A stretch of DNA of 64,000 nt, taken from positions 196,519-260,518 of the forward strand of contig CAVWIS010000017.1 of the NCBI GenBank assembly GCA_963755055.1, in the 5' to 3' direction. Positions 47,756-56,544 of this stretch are shown one piece after another (the stretch's first letter is position 1; every line of letters starts with the position of its first letter). Origin of the DNA: AP-16 sp963755055 (GTDB lineage Bacteria > Pseudomonadota > Alphaproteobacteria > Rhizobiales > Xanthobacteraceae). The notes under the pieces were generated by a model, which saw only the letters and a program-made list of their open reading frames with translations, did not search any database and was not told the origin of the DNA. Made by a program: the position numbers and the translations under genes.

Positions 47756-48115
47756 TCAGCCTCGAATCTCTCCGGGCGTGAAGCAGTATACAAAGCCCTC
47801 CTTCTCGCAGAGGTGAGAGCGGCCATCGCCCGCGTAGTCTGTCGGGAGCACGCGCTCCTGCGGCACGATCAGCCATGCGCTGCCATTCCACGCCCGCCAC
47901 TGTCCCTGATCGTCGACAAATGCCCGCGTTGGCCGACAATCGGCGTCGTTGCAGCAACTGGTGCCGGGGTTCAATGGCGGGTGCCAGTGCTGGTAGATGT
48001 CATGCATCTGGAGGTGGCCATCGCCGTGCTCACCGCTCTGCGCGAAGGCAGAAGTCGCGAGCGCAAGAAGCCATGCAGCCGCGAGCGCCCAGACGAAACA
48101 GCGGTTGATCAACAT
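47756..48115 (-). CDS. Secreted Cys-rich hypothetical protein
   Basis: The 119-residue product has a signal peptide (FVWALAAAWLLALATSAFA) and a mature domain with HWHPPLNPGTSCCNDADCRP, then GQWRAWNGSAWLIVPQERVL and GRSHLCEKEGFVYCFTPGE. The pattern W-x-P...SCC-x2-xDC-x-P...HLC...CF is found in a group of small exported alphaproteobacterial proteins of unknown function, often near phage-like genes. The five cysteines suggest disulfides. The start at 48115 is chosen for its signal peptide; no strong ribosome site is seen. Confidence 0.65.
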   Translation of the reverse strand: MLINRCFVWALAAAWLLALATSAFAQSGEHGDGHLQMHDIYQHWHPPLNPGTSCCNDADCRPTRAFVDDQGQWRAWNGSAWLIVPQERVLPTDYAGDGRSHLCEKEGFVYCFTPGEIRG

Positions 48116-48632
48116 CTGCAGGGCACACCCTGTGAAGGTTACAGGATCGCTCGTCGAGTGCCGATGGGCCGGCAACTCGCCTTCGGCGACACGACGAGCA
48201 ACGCGCGTCGAAGAGTTTCTTTTTCGCGACCGGGTTATCGCCGGCGAATGCCAGGGGGTTGGCGCCAAGAACAGGTCGAGTGTGGCAGTCCGCGCTGCTT
48301 TGAGACGAGAAAGCATGGTGCCAGTCACGGCTAGGCTCTCCATCCATCGCTAATGCTGGTCCGCTCGACTGCGCCTGCAATATCAGCGTCGCTACTTGCG
48401 CAAGAATACCGGGCTGATGACCTGCAGCATCGACCGGGTCACCATCGATTTCGTCGCTCCCTTGCGGACCGGCCACCACTGCGAACCTGACGGCTCTGGC
48501 CGGGCTCCGTAAGGTGCAGAATGGGTATCATCCTGTGATCTTTGCGGTGGGGCGGGTGCCGTGTTGGTGGGCGCACCCCCTCGTCCGCCAACTGCAGCGG
48601 TTTGACTACAGCGCGAGCAAACGGCAGGACGC
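48116..48632. other. Non-coding stretch
   Basis: About 520 bases without a recognised gene. Frames on both strands lack starts with ribosome sites and show no family motif. Confidence 0.35.
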
Positions 48633-48962
48633 CTAGCGCTTTGGCAACTTGGCGATTTCCGCCTGAATCGCCCGATCGATCACCGTGAACAGATAGGCGT
48701 CCGGCGCCAGCGTACAGCCGCCGCGGACCAGGTACGCGATCTGCGTCCCGCGGTCGTCGTTCGGGATTGTAACGCCGCGATACTGCGCGGCGTGCTCGGC
48801 GAGATAGCCAGCCAGCGTCTTGCGCGCTTCTGGCGTCATGGCATGGGCTTCTCGGCACGTGACGTAAGCGGCCCGCTCAAAATATGTAGGCGATTGCTGG
48901 GCCTGGGCGACGCTTGCGACGGCAAGCAACCCACCGGCGGCGATCAAGGTCCTCAAGTTCAT
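48633..48962 (-). CDS. Secreted small protein, possibly HdeA-like
   Basis: The 109-residue product has a signal peptide (MNLRTLIAAGGLLAVASVAQ, cleavage after QA). The helical mature domain has two cysteines (AAYVTCREAHAMTPEARKTL and LVRGGCTLAPDAYLF), an arrangement recalling HdeA-type periplasmic acid chaperones. The match is only in shape. It lies 13 bases downstream of the lipoprotein gene on the same strand, so both probably form one transcript started near the FNR-like box at 49224. Confidence 0.65.
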   Translation of the reverse strand: MNLRTLIAAGGLLAVASVAQAQQSPTYFERAAYVTCREAHAMTPEARKTLAGYLAEHAAQYRGVTIPNDDRGTQIAYLVRGGCTLAPDAYLFTVIDRAIQAEIAKLPKR

Positions 48963-48975
48963 GGCCAGCTCCCGG

Positions 48976-49185
48976 TTACCTGGTGCCGACGGCGCTGCCA
49001 GTGACATATCCCGCCGCGCCGCCGATCAAGCCGGCGCCGACCACCTGGCCGAAGCTGCCGCCGGCCACCATGCCGATGCCGCTTCCCAGAGCGGCGCCGG
49101 TCATCGCGCCCTTCTGGCCCGTTGTCATGTTCTCGCATCCGCCGACCAGGTTCGCCATGACGAAGAGCAGGACCACGCTGCGCAT
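48976..49185 (-). CDS. Glycine-zipper lipoprotein
   Basis: The 69-residue product has a lipoprotein signal with lipobox LVGGC, then a glycine-zipper domain (GQKGAMTGAALGSGIGMVAG, GQVVGAGLIGGAAGYVTG) as in YMGG/Rick_17kDa-type outer-membrane proteins. AAAGGA precedes the ATG. It is the first gene of a pair with the HdeA-like protein. An FNR-like box lies 39 bases upstream of the start. Confidence 0.75.
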   Translation of the reverse strand: MRSVVLLFVMANLVGGCENMTTGQKGAMTGAALGSGIGMVAGGSFGQVVGAGLIGGAAGYVTGSAVGTR

Positions 49186-49223
49186 AAAATTGTTCCTTTC
49201 CGCTGCTTCATGCCGATTTCAGT

Positions 49224-49237
49224 TTGATCGACTTCAA
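49224..49237. promoter_or_regulatory. FNR-like box upstream of the lipoprotein gene
   Basis: TTGATCGACTTCAA matches TTGAT-N4-ATCAA with one mismatch. It lies 39 bases before the ATG at 49185, close enough to sit at a -40 position if the 5' leader is very short. Binding is inferred. Confidence 0.4.
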
Positions 49238-49301
49238 ACCAGTGCCCCATCATTCGCGGTGCACGGTACAGGCTGGAGAGCCGATGACCGTCACGAAATG
49301 G

Positions 49302-49327
49302 GGCCGCCCAGTGCGAGCTGGGCGGCC
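49302..49327 (-). terminator. Terminator of secreted protein copy 2
   Basis: GGCCGCCCAG and CTGGGCGGCC form a ten-base stem, 24 bases beyond the stop of the gene at 49351. It corresponds to the hairpin at 44347-44372. Confidence 0.7.
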
Positions 49328-49350
49328 TTCTCTCCTTGCTCCTCAAAGAG

Positions 49351-49896
49351 TTACTGCACCGCAACCGTGACGTCTGTGTTCCAGGTGATGTCAACCTTGT
49401 CGCCAACCTTGACCTTGTCGAACACAGTCGGATCGACGATATGCCGACTGTATTTCCAGCCGTTCGGACCAGAGAAGGTCATCGAGGATGCGCTCTTGTC
49501 GATCGCGTCGACGGTCACGGTCATCGTTCTCTGCACAGTTGCCGTGCCGCCCGGTCGCGTCTGCTGCCCGGCAGTAGTGGTCGTGCTCCCCGTATCGACC
49601 GGGGCCTCGCCCGGCGGCTTCAGTCTCGCCGAGACGTTGTTGTTATACGTCAGCGACACCTTGTCCCCGACCTTGAGCTCATCGAACCGCTTCGCGCCTG
49701 CGGGCACGTCGATCGTCTCGAACTTGCCATCGGACGTCTTGATGTTCACGACGCGCTTGGCATGATCGATGGTCGCCACAGTACCCGAAATGGTGACGGT
49801 CTGTGTCGGGAGCTGTTTGACCTCTTGCGCCCAGCTCGAAAGGGAAAGGGCCAGGGCCAACGCGGATACGCTCAAGATTGTGTTTACGCGCTTCAT
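49351..49896 (-). CDS. Secreted protein with duplicated OB-like segments, copy 2
   Basis: The 181-residue product is about 90 percent identical to the protein at 43783-44325 (MKRVNTILSVSALALALSLS, FDELKVGDKVSLTYNNN, FDKVKVGDKVDITWNTDV). The differences are mostly conservative and cluster in the signal peptide. AAAGGAGACGAC precedes the ATG; the 5' leader and terminator are also related, so the duplicated unit was larger than the gene. It lies in opposite orientation, with 5.0 kb between the copies. An FNR-like box is found 136 bases upstream. The function is unknown. Confidence 0.85.
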   Translation of the reverse strand: MKRVNTILSVSALALALSLSSWAQEVKQLPTQTVTISGTVATIDHAKRVVNIKTSDGKFETIDVPAGAKRFDELKVGDKVSLTYNNNVSARLKPPGEAPVDTGSTTTTAGQQTRPGGTATVQRTMTVTVDAIDKSASSMTFSGPNGWKYSRHIVDPTVFDKVKVGDKVDITWNTDVTVAVQ

Positions 49897-50031
49897 GTCG
49901 TCTCCTTTTGGGTTCATGCGGAATTGTCGGTTCATTGGGCTCGCAAACCCGCAAGGAAACACCTTACCCAAGAGCAGGTAGAAAGCAGTGAACCAGTTTC
50001 GAATTTTTCAGTTCGGCATTGCCATACGGAA

Positions 50032-50045
50032 TTGAGCTAAATCAA
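50032..50045. promoter_or_regulatory. FNR-like box between divergent genes
   Basis: TTGAGCTAAATCAA matches TTGAT-N4-ATCAA with one mismatch. It lies between secreted protein copy 2 (leftward) and the radical SAM gene (rightward, start 50219) and could serve either. Confidence 0.45.
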
Positions 50046-50218
50046 CGAATACGACCGTGACAACCCCCTTCTTGGCCTCTCGGCTAATTCTGATGGAAAT
50101 GCGCCGCGCGTGAGAGCAAGTTTGCGCAGAGGACTTCGACGCCATTGTCGCGGCGATGACGACTCTCTTCGATGCTCAATCGCCGGCCTTTTCAATCCTA
50201 ATGGCCTGAAAGATATAG

Positions 50219-52042
50219 ATGAGAGCCAAAGCGAAGACATCGACCTTCGGGCTAATCCTCATCAAGCCGACGCACTACGACGACGACGGCTATCCGATCA
50301 CTTGGCTGCGCTCCCACATCCCGTCGAATACCCTGGCCGCCCTCTACGGCCTGGGTGACGATTGCCGTCGCCGCGGCGTCTTGGGGCCCGACGTCGACAT
50401 CCAGATCAAGCCGTTCGACGAGACCAATACGCGGGTGCGCTCCGACCTCATCGTCGCCGACATCAAGCGCAGCGGCGGCAAGGCGCTGATCTGCCTGGTC
50501 GGCGTGCAGAGCAACCAGTTCCCGCGTGCCGTCGATCTTGCCCGCCAGTTCCTCAAGGCCGGCCTGCCGGTGGCGATGGGCGGCTTCCATGCCGCGGGCT
50601 GCCTGTCGATGCTGCCGGTCGTGCCGCCGGAGATCCAGGCGGCCATGGACATGGGCATCTCGATCTTCGCCGGCGAGGCCGAGGAAGGCCGGCTCGATAC
50701 CATCCTGCTCGATGCCTGGAACGGCACGCTGAAGCCGCTCTACAACTACATGGACGATCTGCCGGGCATCGAGGGCGCGCCGACGCCCAGCCTGCCGCCG
50801 GCGGCGCTTGCCCGCAACGAAGGCCGCAAGTCGAGCTTCGATCTCGGCCGCGGCTGCCCGTTCCAGTGCTCGTTCTGCACCATCATCAACGTGCAGGGCC
50901 GCAAGAGCCGTTTCCGCAATGCCGACGATCTCGAAGCGATCGTGCGCGAGAACTACAAGCAGGGCATCACGTCGTTCTTCATCACCGACGACAACATGGC
51001 CCGCAACAAGCATTGGGAGGACTTCTTCGACCGGCTGATCGAGCTCAAGGAGAACGAGGGCATCGAGGTGTCCCTGATCATCCAGGTCGACACCCAGTGC
51101 CACCGCATCCCGAACTTCATCCACAAGGCCCGCTGGGCCGGCGTCTATCGCGTGTTCATCGGCCTGGAGAACGTCAATCCCGACAACCTGCTGGCCGCCA
51201 AGAAGCGCCAGAACAAGATCACCGAATACCGCAAGATGCTGCAGGCCTGGCACACCAGCGGGGCCTCGACCTGGGCGGGCTACATCCTCGGTTTCCCCGG
51301 CGACACGCGCGAGTCGATCCTGCGCGACATGGAGATCATCAAGAAGGAGCTGCCGCTCGACATCCTCGAGCTGTTCATGCTGACGCCGCTGCCCGGCTCC
51401 GAGGACCACCAGACGCTGTGGAAGCAGGGCGTGTGGATGGACCCCGACCTCAACAAGTACGACCTGCATCACCGCGTCGTCCATCATCCCAAGATGAGCG
51501 ACGCCGAGTACGAGCAGACCTATCGCGACGCCTGGAAAACCTACTACACGCCCGAGCACATCCGGACGGTGGCGCTGCGCCACGGCGCGATTCCCGGCCG
51601 CAATCCCGCCGAGCCGGCGCAGTTCATGACCATGTTCAAGATCATGTTCGAGGCCGAGGGCGTCCATCCGCTGGAAGGCGGCATCGTGCGCCTGAAGTAC
51701 CGGCGCGACCGCCGCTACGGCATGAAGATCGAGCCGTTCGGCGTGTTCCACTACAAGCTGGCGCTCGAGAGCTGGAAGAAGCTCAAGATCTACGGGCGGC
51801 TCGCCTGGCAGGGCTGGCGCATCGGCCAGTCGGTCAAGAACGACCCCAAGCGCCACGAATACATGGATCTCGCGCTGTCGCCGGTGGTCGAGGAGGATCT
51901 CGACAAGCTGGCGCTGTTCGCCGAGACGGCGGGCGGCGGGGCGGCGCTCAGCAAGCGCCGCAACGAGGACCTGGCCCGTGCCAAGCTCGCCGCCGCCCAT
52001 CTTGTAAGCCGCCCCGCCCCAAGGGCGGCGGGCTTAAGGTGA
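50219..52042 (+). CDS. B12-binding-type radical SAM protein
   Basis: The 607-residue protein has an N-terminal domain with the Rossmann-like layout of B12-binding domains (KALICLVGVQSNQFPRAVDL, GLPVAMGGFHAAGC), though the cobalamin His motif DxHxxG is not evident. The radical SAM core has the [4Fe-4S] ligands Cys213, Cys217 and Cys220 in GCPFQCSFCTI, then TSFFITDDNMARN and VFIGLENVNPDNLLAAKKRQ. Related proteins of unknown function occur widely in rhizobia. It is monocistronic, preceded by an FNR-like box; radical SAM chemistry fits low oxygen. The substrate is unknown. Confidence 0.88.
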   Translation: MRAKAKTSTFGLILIKPTHYDDDGYPITWLRSHIPSNTLAALYGLGDDCRRRGVLGPDVDIQIKPFDETNTRVRSDLIVADIKRSGGKALICLVGVQSNQFPRAVDLARQFLKAGLPVAMGGFHAAGCLSMLPVVPPEIQAAMDMGISIFAGEAEEGRLDTILLDAWNGTLKPLYNYMDDLPGIEGAPTPSLPPAALARNEGRKSSFDLGRGCPFQCSFCTIINVQGRKSRFRNADDLEAIVRENYKQGITSFFITDDNMARNKHWEDFFDRLIELKENEGIEVSLIIQVDTQCHRIPNFIHKARWAGVYRVFIGLENVNPDNLLAAKKRQNKITEYRKMLQAWHTSGASTWAGYILGFPGDTRESILRDMEIIKKELPLDILELFMLTPLPGSEDHQTLWKQGVWMDPDLNKYDLHHRVVHHPKMSDAEYEQTYRDAWKTYYTPEHIRTVALRHGAIPGRNPAEPAQFMTMFKIMFEAEGVHPLEGGIVRLKYRRDRRYGMKIEPFGVFHYKLALESWKKLKIYGRLAWQGWRIGQSVKNDPKRHEYMDLALSPVVEEDLDKLALFAETAGGGAALSKRRNEDLARAKLAAAHLVSRPAPRAAGLR

Positions 52043-52480
52043 CCGCCAGCCAAAGCTGCGGAAGAAATTCTCTCGCGCGTGGACGTGCACCAGTACCGGG
52101 CCACGTGGGCGCGCAGGCGGAAGTCGCCGATCGCCTCGCTGCCGCAGGTCCGAGGCCGATCCCCCGGCCCCGGCGACCACCGTCGGGGGCGGGGTGTAGT
52201 CGGTTGCGGTGTTCATGGCGCGGAATCCCTCTGCTGTGGGCTGGGACCTTAAATCCCACCCACAGGGCGCGCCATCGAGGGAAAGTAACGCCGCCATGAG
52301 CGCCGTTCATGGTCTTGCGAACGCAGGGGAAAAAGGGCCTGCCGCCAAGGTGTTGCAGAAAAACCACAAGACTTGGCTTGAAGACGCCGCGCGATTGCCC
52401 GGTGGCCGCGCAATAGTATACTTACGCCGCATACTCGTCCTTAGGCCGCCACAAAGGTAACACAGTCGGGGAGATACAAG
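52043..52480. other. Non-coding stretch upstream of the OmpA-family gene
   Basis: No gene is supported. A minus-strand frame at 52034-52216 could encode about 60 residues (start MNTATDYTPPPTVVAGAGG) but shows no family features. The AT-richer segment at 52415-52480 probably carries the promoter of the next gene. Confidence 0.35.
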
Positions 52481-53525
52481 ATGATGAAGAGGATGGTCGT
52501 TGGTGCTGCGCTGCTCGCTGCGGCGCCGTTTGCTGCCCAGGCGCAGACGCCGCTTCAGCCCGGCGGGTTCTACATCGCTGCGGAAGGCGGTGCGAACTGG
52601 ATGTTCAACACGTCGCCCACGTCGACATTCACCTTTGCCGGGCCGTCGTCGTTCGGCAACTTCTCCAGCAACTCGAACGCGTACTTCAACACCGGTTTCG
52701 TTGTCGGTGGCGCGCTCGGCTACGACTTCATCGGCCTTCGCGTCGAGGCCGAAGGCGTCTATCGGGAAAACACGGGCACGCTGGCGGTCGGTGGGTTTAG
52801 CGCGGGCTTCAACTTCAACGAAGTCGCGATCATGGGGAATGCCTACTATGACTTCCTCGCGGGATCGGCGATCGTCCCCTATATCGGCGCCGGCGCCGGT
52901 GTGGCGTTCCTCAACGCGGGCGCTCTCGGCGCGACGCGGCAGAGCACGCAGTTCGCCTATCAGGCCATCCTCGGCGTGGGCTGGAACATCGACTCGATGT
53001 TCCGCCTCAACTTGGAAGGCCGTTACTACGGCACGACGGCTCCCAACTTCAGCAACCAGGGCTCCTTGGGGAACACGCAGTACAACTTGACCTACAGTCC
53101 GCAGAACAACAACGTCAGCGCCATGCTGAGCCTGCACATGCGGTTCGGCGTGGCTGCGCCGCCGCCGCCGCCGCCGCCGCCGCCGGTCGTCGCACCGCCG
53201 TCGTTCATGGTGTTCTTCGACTGGGACCGCTCGAACCTGTCGCAGCAGGCGCTGACGACGATCCAGCAGGCGGCCGACGCCTTCAAGACCAAGGGTAACG
53301 CCCGCATCACGGCGACCGGCCACACCGACACGTCGGGTCCGGAGAGCCTACAACATGGCGCTGTCGCTGCGTCGTGCCAACGCGGTCAAGGACGCTCTGG
53401 TGCGCGACGGCGTGCCGGCGCAGGCGATCACGGTCGTCGGCATGGGCGAGAAGGGCCTGCTGGTGCCGACCGGCGACAACGTGCGCGAGCCGCAGAACCG
53501 CCGCGTCGAGATCGTCATCCAGTAA
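52481..53525 (+). pseudogene. OmpA-family outer-membrane protein, frameshifted
   Basis: Restoring one frameshift near 53345 gives about 347 residues. They comprise a signal peptide (MVVGAALLAAAPFAAQA), an eight-strand barrel (GGFYIAAEGGANWMF to LSLHMRFGVAA), a poly-Pro hinge and an OmpA peptidoglycan-binding domain (SFMVFFDWDRSNLSQQAL, ITATGHTDTSG, then YNMALSLRRANAVKDALV and NRRVEIVIQ). The extra A at 53345 disrupts the frame just before the Y-N-x-x-L-S-x-R-R-A motif. A strong terminator follows, as expected for an abundant porin. The organism almost certainly makes the intact protein. Confidence 0.9.
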
Positions 53526-53546
53526 GACCGGAACCTTGCGAACGGA

Positions 53547-53573
53547 AAAGGCGGCCTGCGGGCCGCCTTTTTC
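53547..53573 (+). terminator. Rho-independent terminator after the OmpA-family gene
   Basis: AAGGCGGCC and GGCCGCCTT pair around a TGC loop and are followed by a run of T. It lies 22 bases after the restored stop at 53525. This is the clearest intrinsic terminator in the window. Confidence 0.9.
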
Positions 53574-53812
53574 GATCACAACGCGCCACAAAGAAAACGG
53601 CCGCTCTACGAGGGTGCGGAGCGGGCGATTGCCAACAAATATGCCGAGCTCGTCAGGATCGCCGGCCCGATATACACCAATGGTCGCGAACGCCAATTTT
53701 TTTAGTAACGGCGAAACGGCGCGAACCACAACGCAGTGCTATGATCTTTACTCGCGAACACTGCCATGTGTTAAAGTTGTTGACAGCGTGACTGCCCTCA
53801 ACAAACAAGCTC

Positions 53813-53942
53813 TGGTGATGATGTCGGGCATAAGGCCCTGCTGGAGGACCGGTGCGCAGACGGTGTACTCGAAGCTGCCGCCGCCATGGCCGACGTCGAT
53901 CAGCAGATCACGCTTCGCGGCTTCCAGCGCGTCCGCCAGCAC
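53813..53942 (-). pseudogene. Fragment of an amidohydrolase/dihydroorotase-like gene
   Basis: The minus strand encodes LADALEAAKRDLLIDVGHGG, then GSFEYTVCAPVLQQGLMPD. This matches the segment ARxRGVxFDVGHGxGSFxFxxAxxAxxQGFxPD with the metal-linked DVGHG of AtzC-like or dihydroorotase-like amidohydrolases. Nothing recognisable flanks it, so it is an isolated relic. Confidence 0.5.
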
Positions 53943-54619
53943 CTGCCGTTCACTACTGTGTTGTTCCGGGCACCGCCCGAAGTCGCGCCTGCTGGTGCTG
54001 GCATGCGTAATCCTGCACGGGGCGCGGGCTGGCCTCTAACTGTCGCCGGCCACTCCGGCCACGATAGCGCTTAACGCGGGTGCGCACGTTGCCAACGACC
54101 AAGACAAGAAGAGGGGGAACCCCGCTAGGGTCGTCCGCCTCGTTCGGGGGGAAAGTGCCGGGTCGCATGCCTTGCCCGTTTGAATCACGCTCCGGAAGTT
54201 TTCGAAGCGAGGGGGAACAGGGATTACCAATAGGCGGCCAACCTCAAGAAGTCACGGGGGAGCCAACCGCCCACAGAGGCCTGCTTTGTTCGCTGCGCTG
54301 CCCGGCGCAGCGCCTGGGTGTTCCCCCACCCCCGAAGTTCAGAAAACAAGTTCGGTCTCAGCGGCACAACTAAGTGTGCCTTGCCCAAATCGCTTTGACC
54401 TGCCGACATTTCATTGACCAAACGGCCTCTACAATGCGCCTCCACAGCTGGCCGAACAATGGGCGCATGGTGCCGTAATCCACAAACAGACCGCTTTTAG
54501 CCGCACCGGTAAATCTCCGATGACGAGCCCGCGTCGCTGGGCAAATAGAGGTCGTGGGCTACTAAGCTTCTAGTTTATCCCGACTGCTGCCAACGACACG
54601 GCATGCTGCATTTGTGGGA

Positions 54620-54787
54620 AGGGACCGGTCTGGACAAGGTGATCCGGATTGATGACGAACGGGTGCGGGATCATCTTGGTCGCATCGTCCGGCGCACGGT
54701 CGCGGAAACCTGAACGGCATGTTGGAGGCCGAGGCTGATGGGCTATGCGGCCCCCAGCGCTACGTGCGACATGAGGCGACGCGACCA
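54620..54787 (+). pseudogene. IS256 family transposase N-terminal fragment
   Basis: The plus strand encodes VIRIDDERVRDHLGRIVRRT in one frame and LNGMLEAEADGLCGPQRYVR in the next. Together they match the start of IS256-type transposases (VRGTVEETLNALLEAEADRL, AQRYER). A one-base loss near 54710 splits them, and the catalytic domain is absent. It is a dead end-piece of an element, close upstream of the serine ammonia-lyase gene. Confidence 0.6.
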
Positions 54788-54914
54788 TCCGAAATATGCA
54801 TAGACGAAATTGCCCAGACGCAGAAAATCGAGCATCATTGTTACTGCGCACCAGTAAGTACGCGCTAACAATCTATAAGGGCTCCGCAGGGGAGCCTCTC
54901 TCTGGGAGGAGGCC

Positions 54915-56507
54915 ATGGGCAGTTCGACCATCAAGCCATCGCTCGATGTCCTGGGACACAACGCAGATGTGGACCGCCGATCCTTCATGATGCGAAGCGC
55001 CGTGATTGGCGCGGCGGCCGTCATGACGGGCACGACCTGGACGGCGGACGCGCGTGCGCAACAGGCCGCGAAGGAGGCATCAGGTCCGAAACTCGGCGGG
55101 ACGCTTTCTCCAGACCTGAATGTGGTCAAAGCCGCCAAGGGCCCGGTGATGATCCTGGCCGACGAGTTCTACAAGGTCGGACCTGGCCCCTCGAGCTCCC
55201 ATACGATCGGGCCGATGCGCATCACCTACGACTTCTATCAGCGCTGCACCAAGCTGCCGGCCGACCAGCTGGCCAAGGCTACCGGCCTGAAGGTGCATCT
55301 GTTCGGCAGCCTCAGCGCCACCGGCAAGGGCCATGGCACGGAGCGCGCATCGCTCGCCGGGCTGCTCGGCAAGGAGCCGGCGACGGTCGATCCCTTGTTC
55401 CTCGACGAGATGATCGCCAAGCCCCAGCAAACCTATCCGGTGACCCTGGGTGGCAAGACGTTCAACCTGTCGCTTTCGGACGTCGTCTACGACGCGCCCA
55501 AGGGCGAGTTTCCCCATCCCAACACCATGACCTGCAAGCTCATGGCCGGCGACAAGCCGGTCTACGAGCTCGAGTACTACTCGGTGGGCGGCGGCTTCAT
55601 CGAATGGAAGGGCTACCAGCCGCCGAAGAAAAATCCGCCCAAGTATCCCTTCGCCACCATGAAGGAGCTGCGCCAGCACGCCGAGAAGAACAACCTCTCG
55701 ATTGCGCAGGTGATCATGGCGAACGAAACCTCGATCTCCGGCAAGAGCGAGGCGGACGTCAACGCGTTCCTCGACAAGATCGCGGGCGCCATGCTGGCCA
55801 CAGTCAAGTCTGGCCTGTCGATCAAGGAGGGCGTGCTGCCCGGCCCGATCAAGCTGCATTCAAAGGCGGCGACCGTCTGGGAGCGGGCGATGGACGACAA
55901 GTACGAGAGCGACCGCGCCATCGGCTTGCTGTCGGCCTGCGCGCTCGCGGCGTCCGAGGAGAACGCACGCGGCCATCTGGTCATCACGGCGCCGACCGGT
56001 GGTTCGGCGGGTGTGATGCCGGCCGTCGTCTATGGCCTGACCGAGGGCAAGCGCAAGGTGACGCCGGACAAGCTGCGCGAAGGCCTGCTGGCGGGCTTGG
56101 CCATCGGCTATCTCTGCAAGCACAACGCCACCCTGGCGGCTGCCGAAGGCGGCTGCCAATCGGAGATTGGCGTCGCCTCGGCGATGGCCGCTGCCTGCAT
56201 GGCGCAGGCGATCGGAGCTTCGCCGCAGGTGATCGAGAACGCCGCCGAATCGGCGCTGGAGCACCATCTCGGCATGACCTGCGACCCGGTAGCGGGCTAC
56301 GTCCAGGTGCCCTGCATCGAGCGCTGCGCCTTCGGTGCAGTGAAGGCCTGGACCGCGGTGCTGATCGCGACCAACGAGATCGCCTCGCGCCACCGCGTCG
56401 ATCTCGACACGACGATCAAGACGCTCGCCGACACCGGCAAGGACATGAACTCCAAGTACAAGGAGACGAGCGAGGCCGGCCTGGCCGCCAACCTGGTTCT
56501 CTGCTGA
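54915..56507 (+). CDS. sdaA: L-serine ammonia-lyase with a twin-arginine signal peptide
   Basis: The enzyme converts L-serine to pyruvate and ammonia with an oxygen-labile [4Fe-4S] cluster. The beta domain has KVGPGPSSSHTIGPM and the alpha domain has TAPTGGSAGVMPAVVYG. Cluster cysteines are Cys414, Cys456 and Cys467, with the same 42 and 11 spacing as in E. coli SdaA. Unusually, residues 17-48 form a Tat signal (ADVDRRSFMMRSAVIGAAAV, ending ARA), so the folded, cluster-loaded enzyme should be exported to the periplasm. GGGAGGAGG precedes the ATG, and the Tat region is in frame with no alternative start nearby. An outer-membrane porin gene follows 37 bases later, and pfl genes lie just beyond. 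Confidence 0.93.
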   Translation: MGSSTIKPSLDVLGHNADVDRRSFMMRSAVIGAAAVMTGTTWTADARAQQAAKEASGPKLGGTLSPDLNVVKAAKGPVMILADEFYKVGPGPSSSHTIGPMRITYDFYQRCTKLPADQLAKATGLKVHLFGSLSATGKGHGTERASLAGLLGKEPATVDPLFLDEMIAKPQQTYPVTLGGKTFNLSLSDVVYDAPKGEFPHPNTMTCKLMAGDKPVYELEYYSVGGGFIEWKGYQPPKKNPPKYPFATMKELRQHAEKNNLSIAQVIMANETSISGKSEADVNAFLDKIAGAMLATVKSGLSIKEGVLPGPIKLHSKAATVWERAMDDKYESDRAIGLLSACALAASEENARGHLVITAPTGGSAGVMPAVVYGLTEGKRKVTPDKLREGLLAGLAIGYLCKHNATLAAAEGGCQSEIGVASAMAAACMAQAIGASPQVIENAAESALEHHLGMTCDPVAGYVQVPCIERCAFGAVKAWTAVLIATNEIASRHRVDLDTTIKTLADTGKDMNSKYKETSEAGLAANLVLC

Positions 56508-56544
56508 GGTCTGAACGACCATCGAGGCGACTGCGGGGGAGACC

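Noticed and set aside
50252..52000. Long minus-strand frame of 582 residues
   Set aside because: It lies fully opposite the radical SAM gene and has shadow composition; the plus strand carries the CxxxCxxC motif.
52034..52216. Possible minus-strand small gene beside the radical SAM gene
   Set aside because: A start with reasonable N-terminal sequence exists, but there is no family match or convincing ribosome site and it overlaps the neighbouring gene end.
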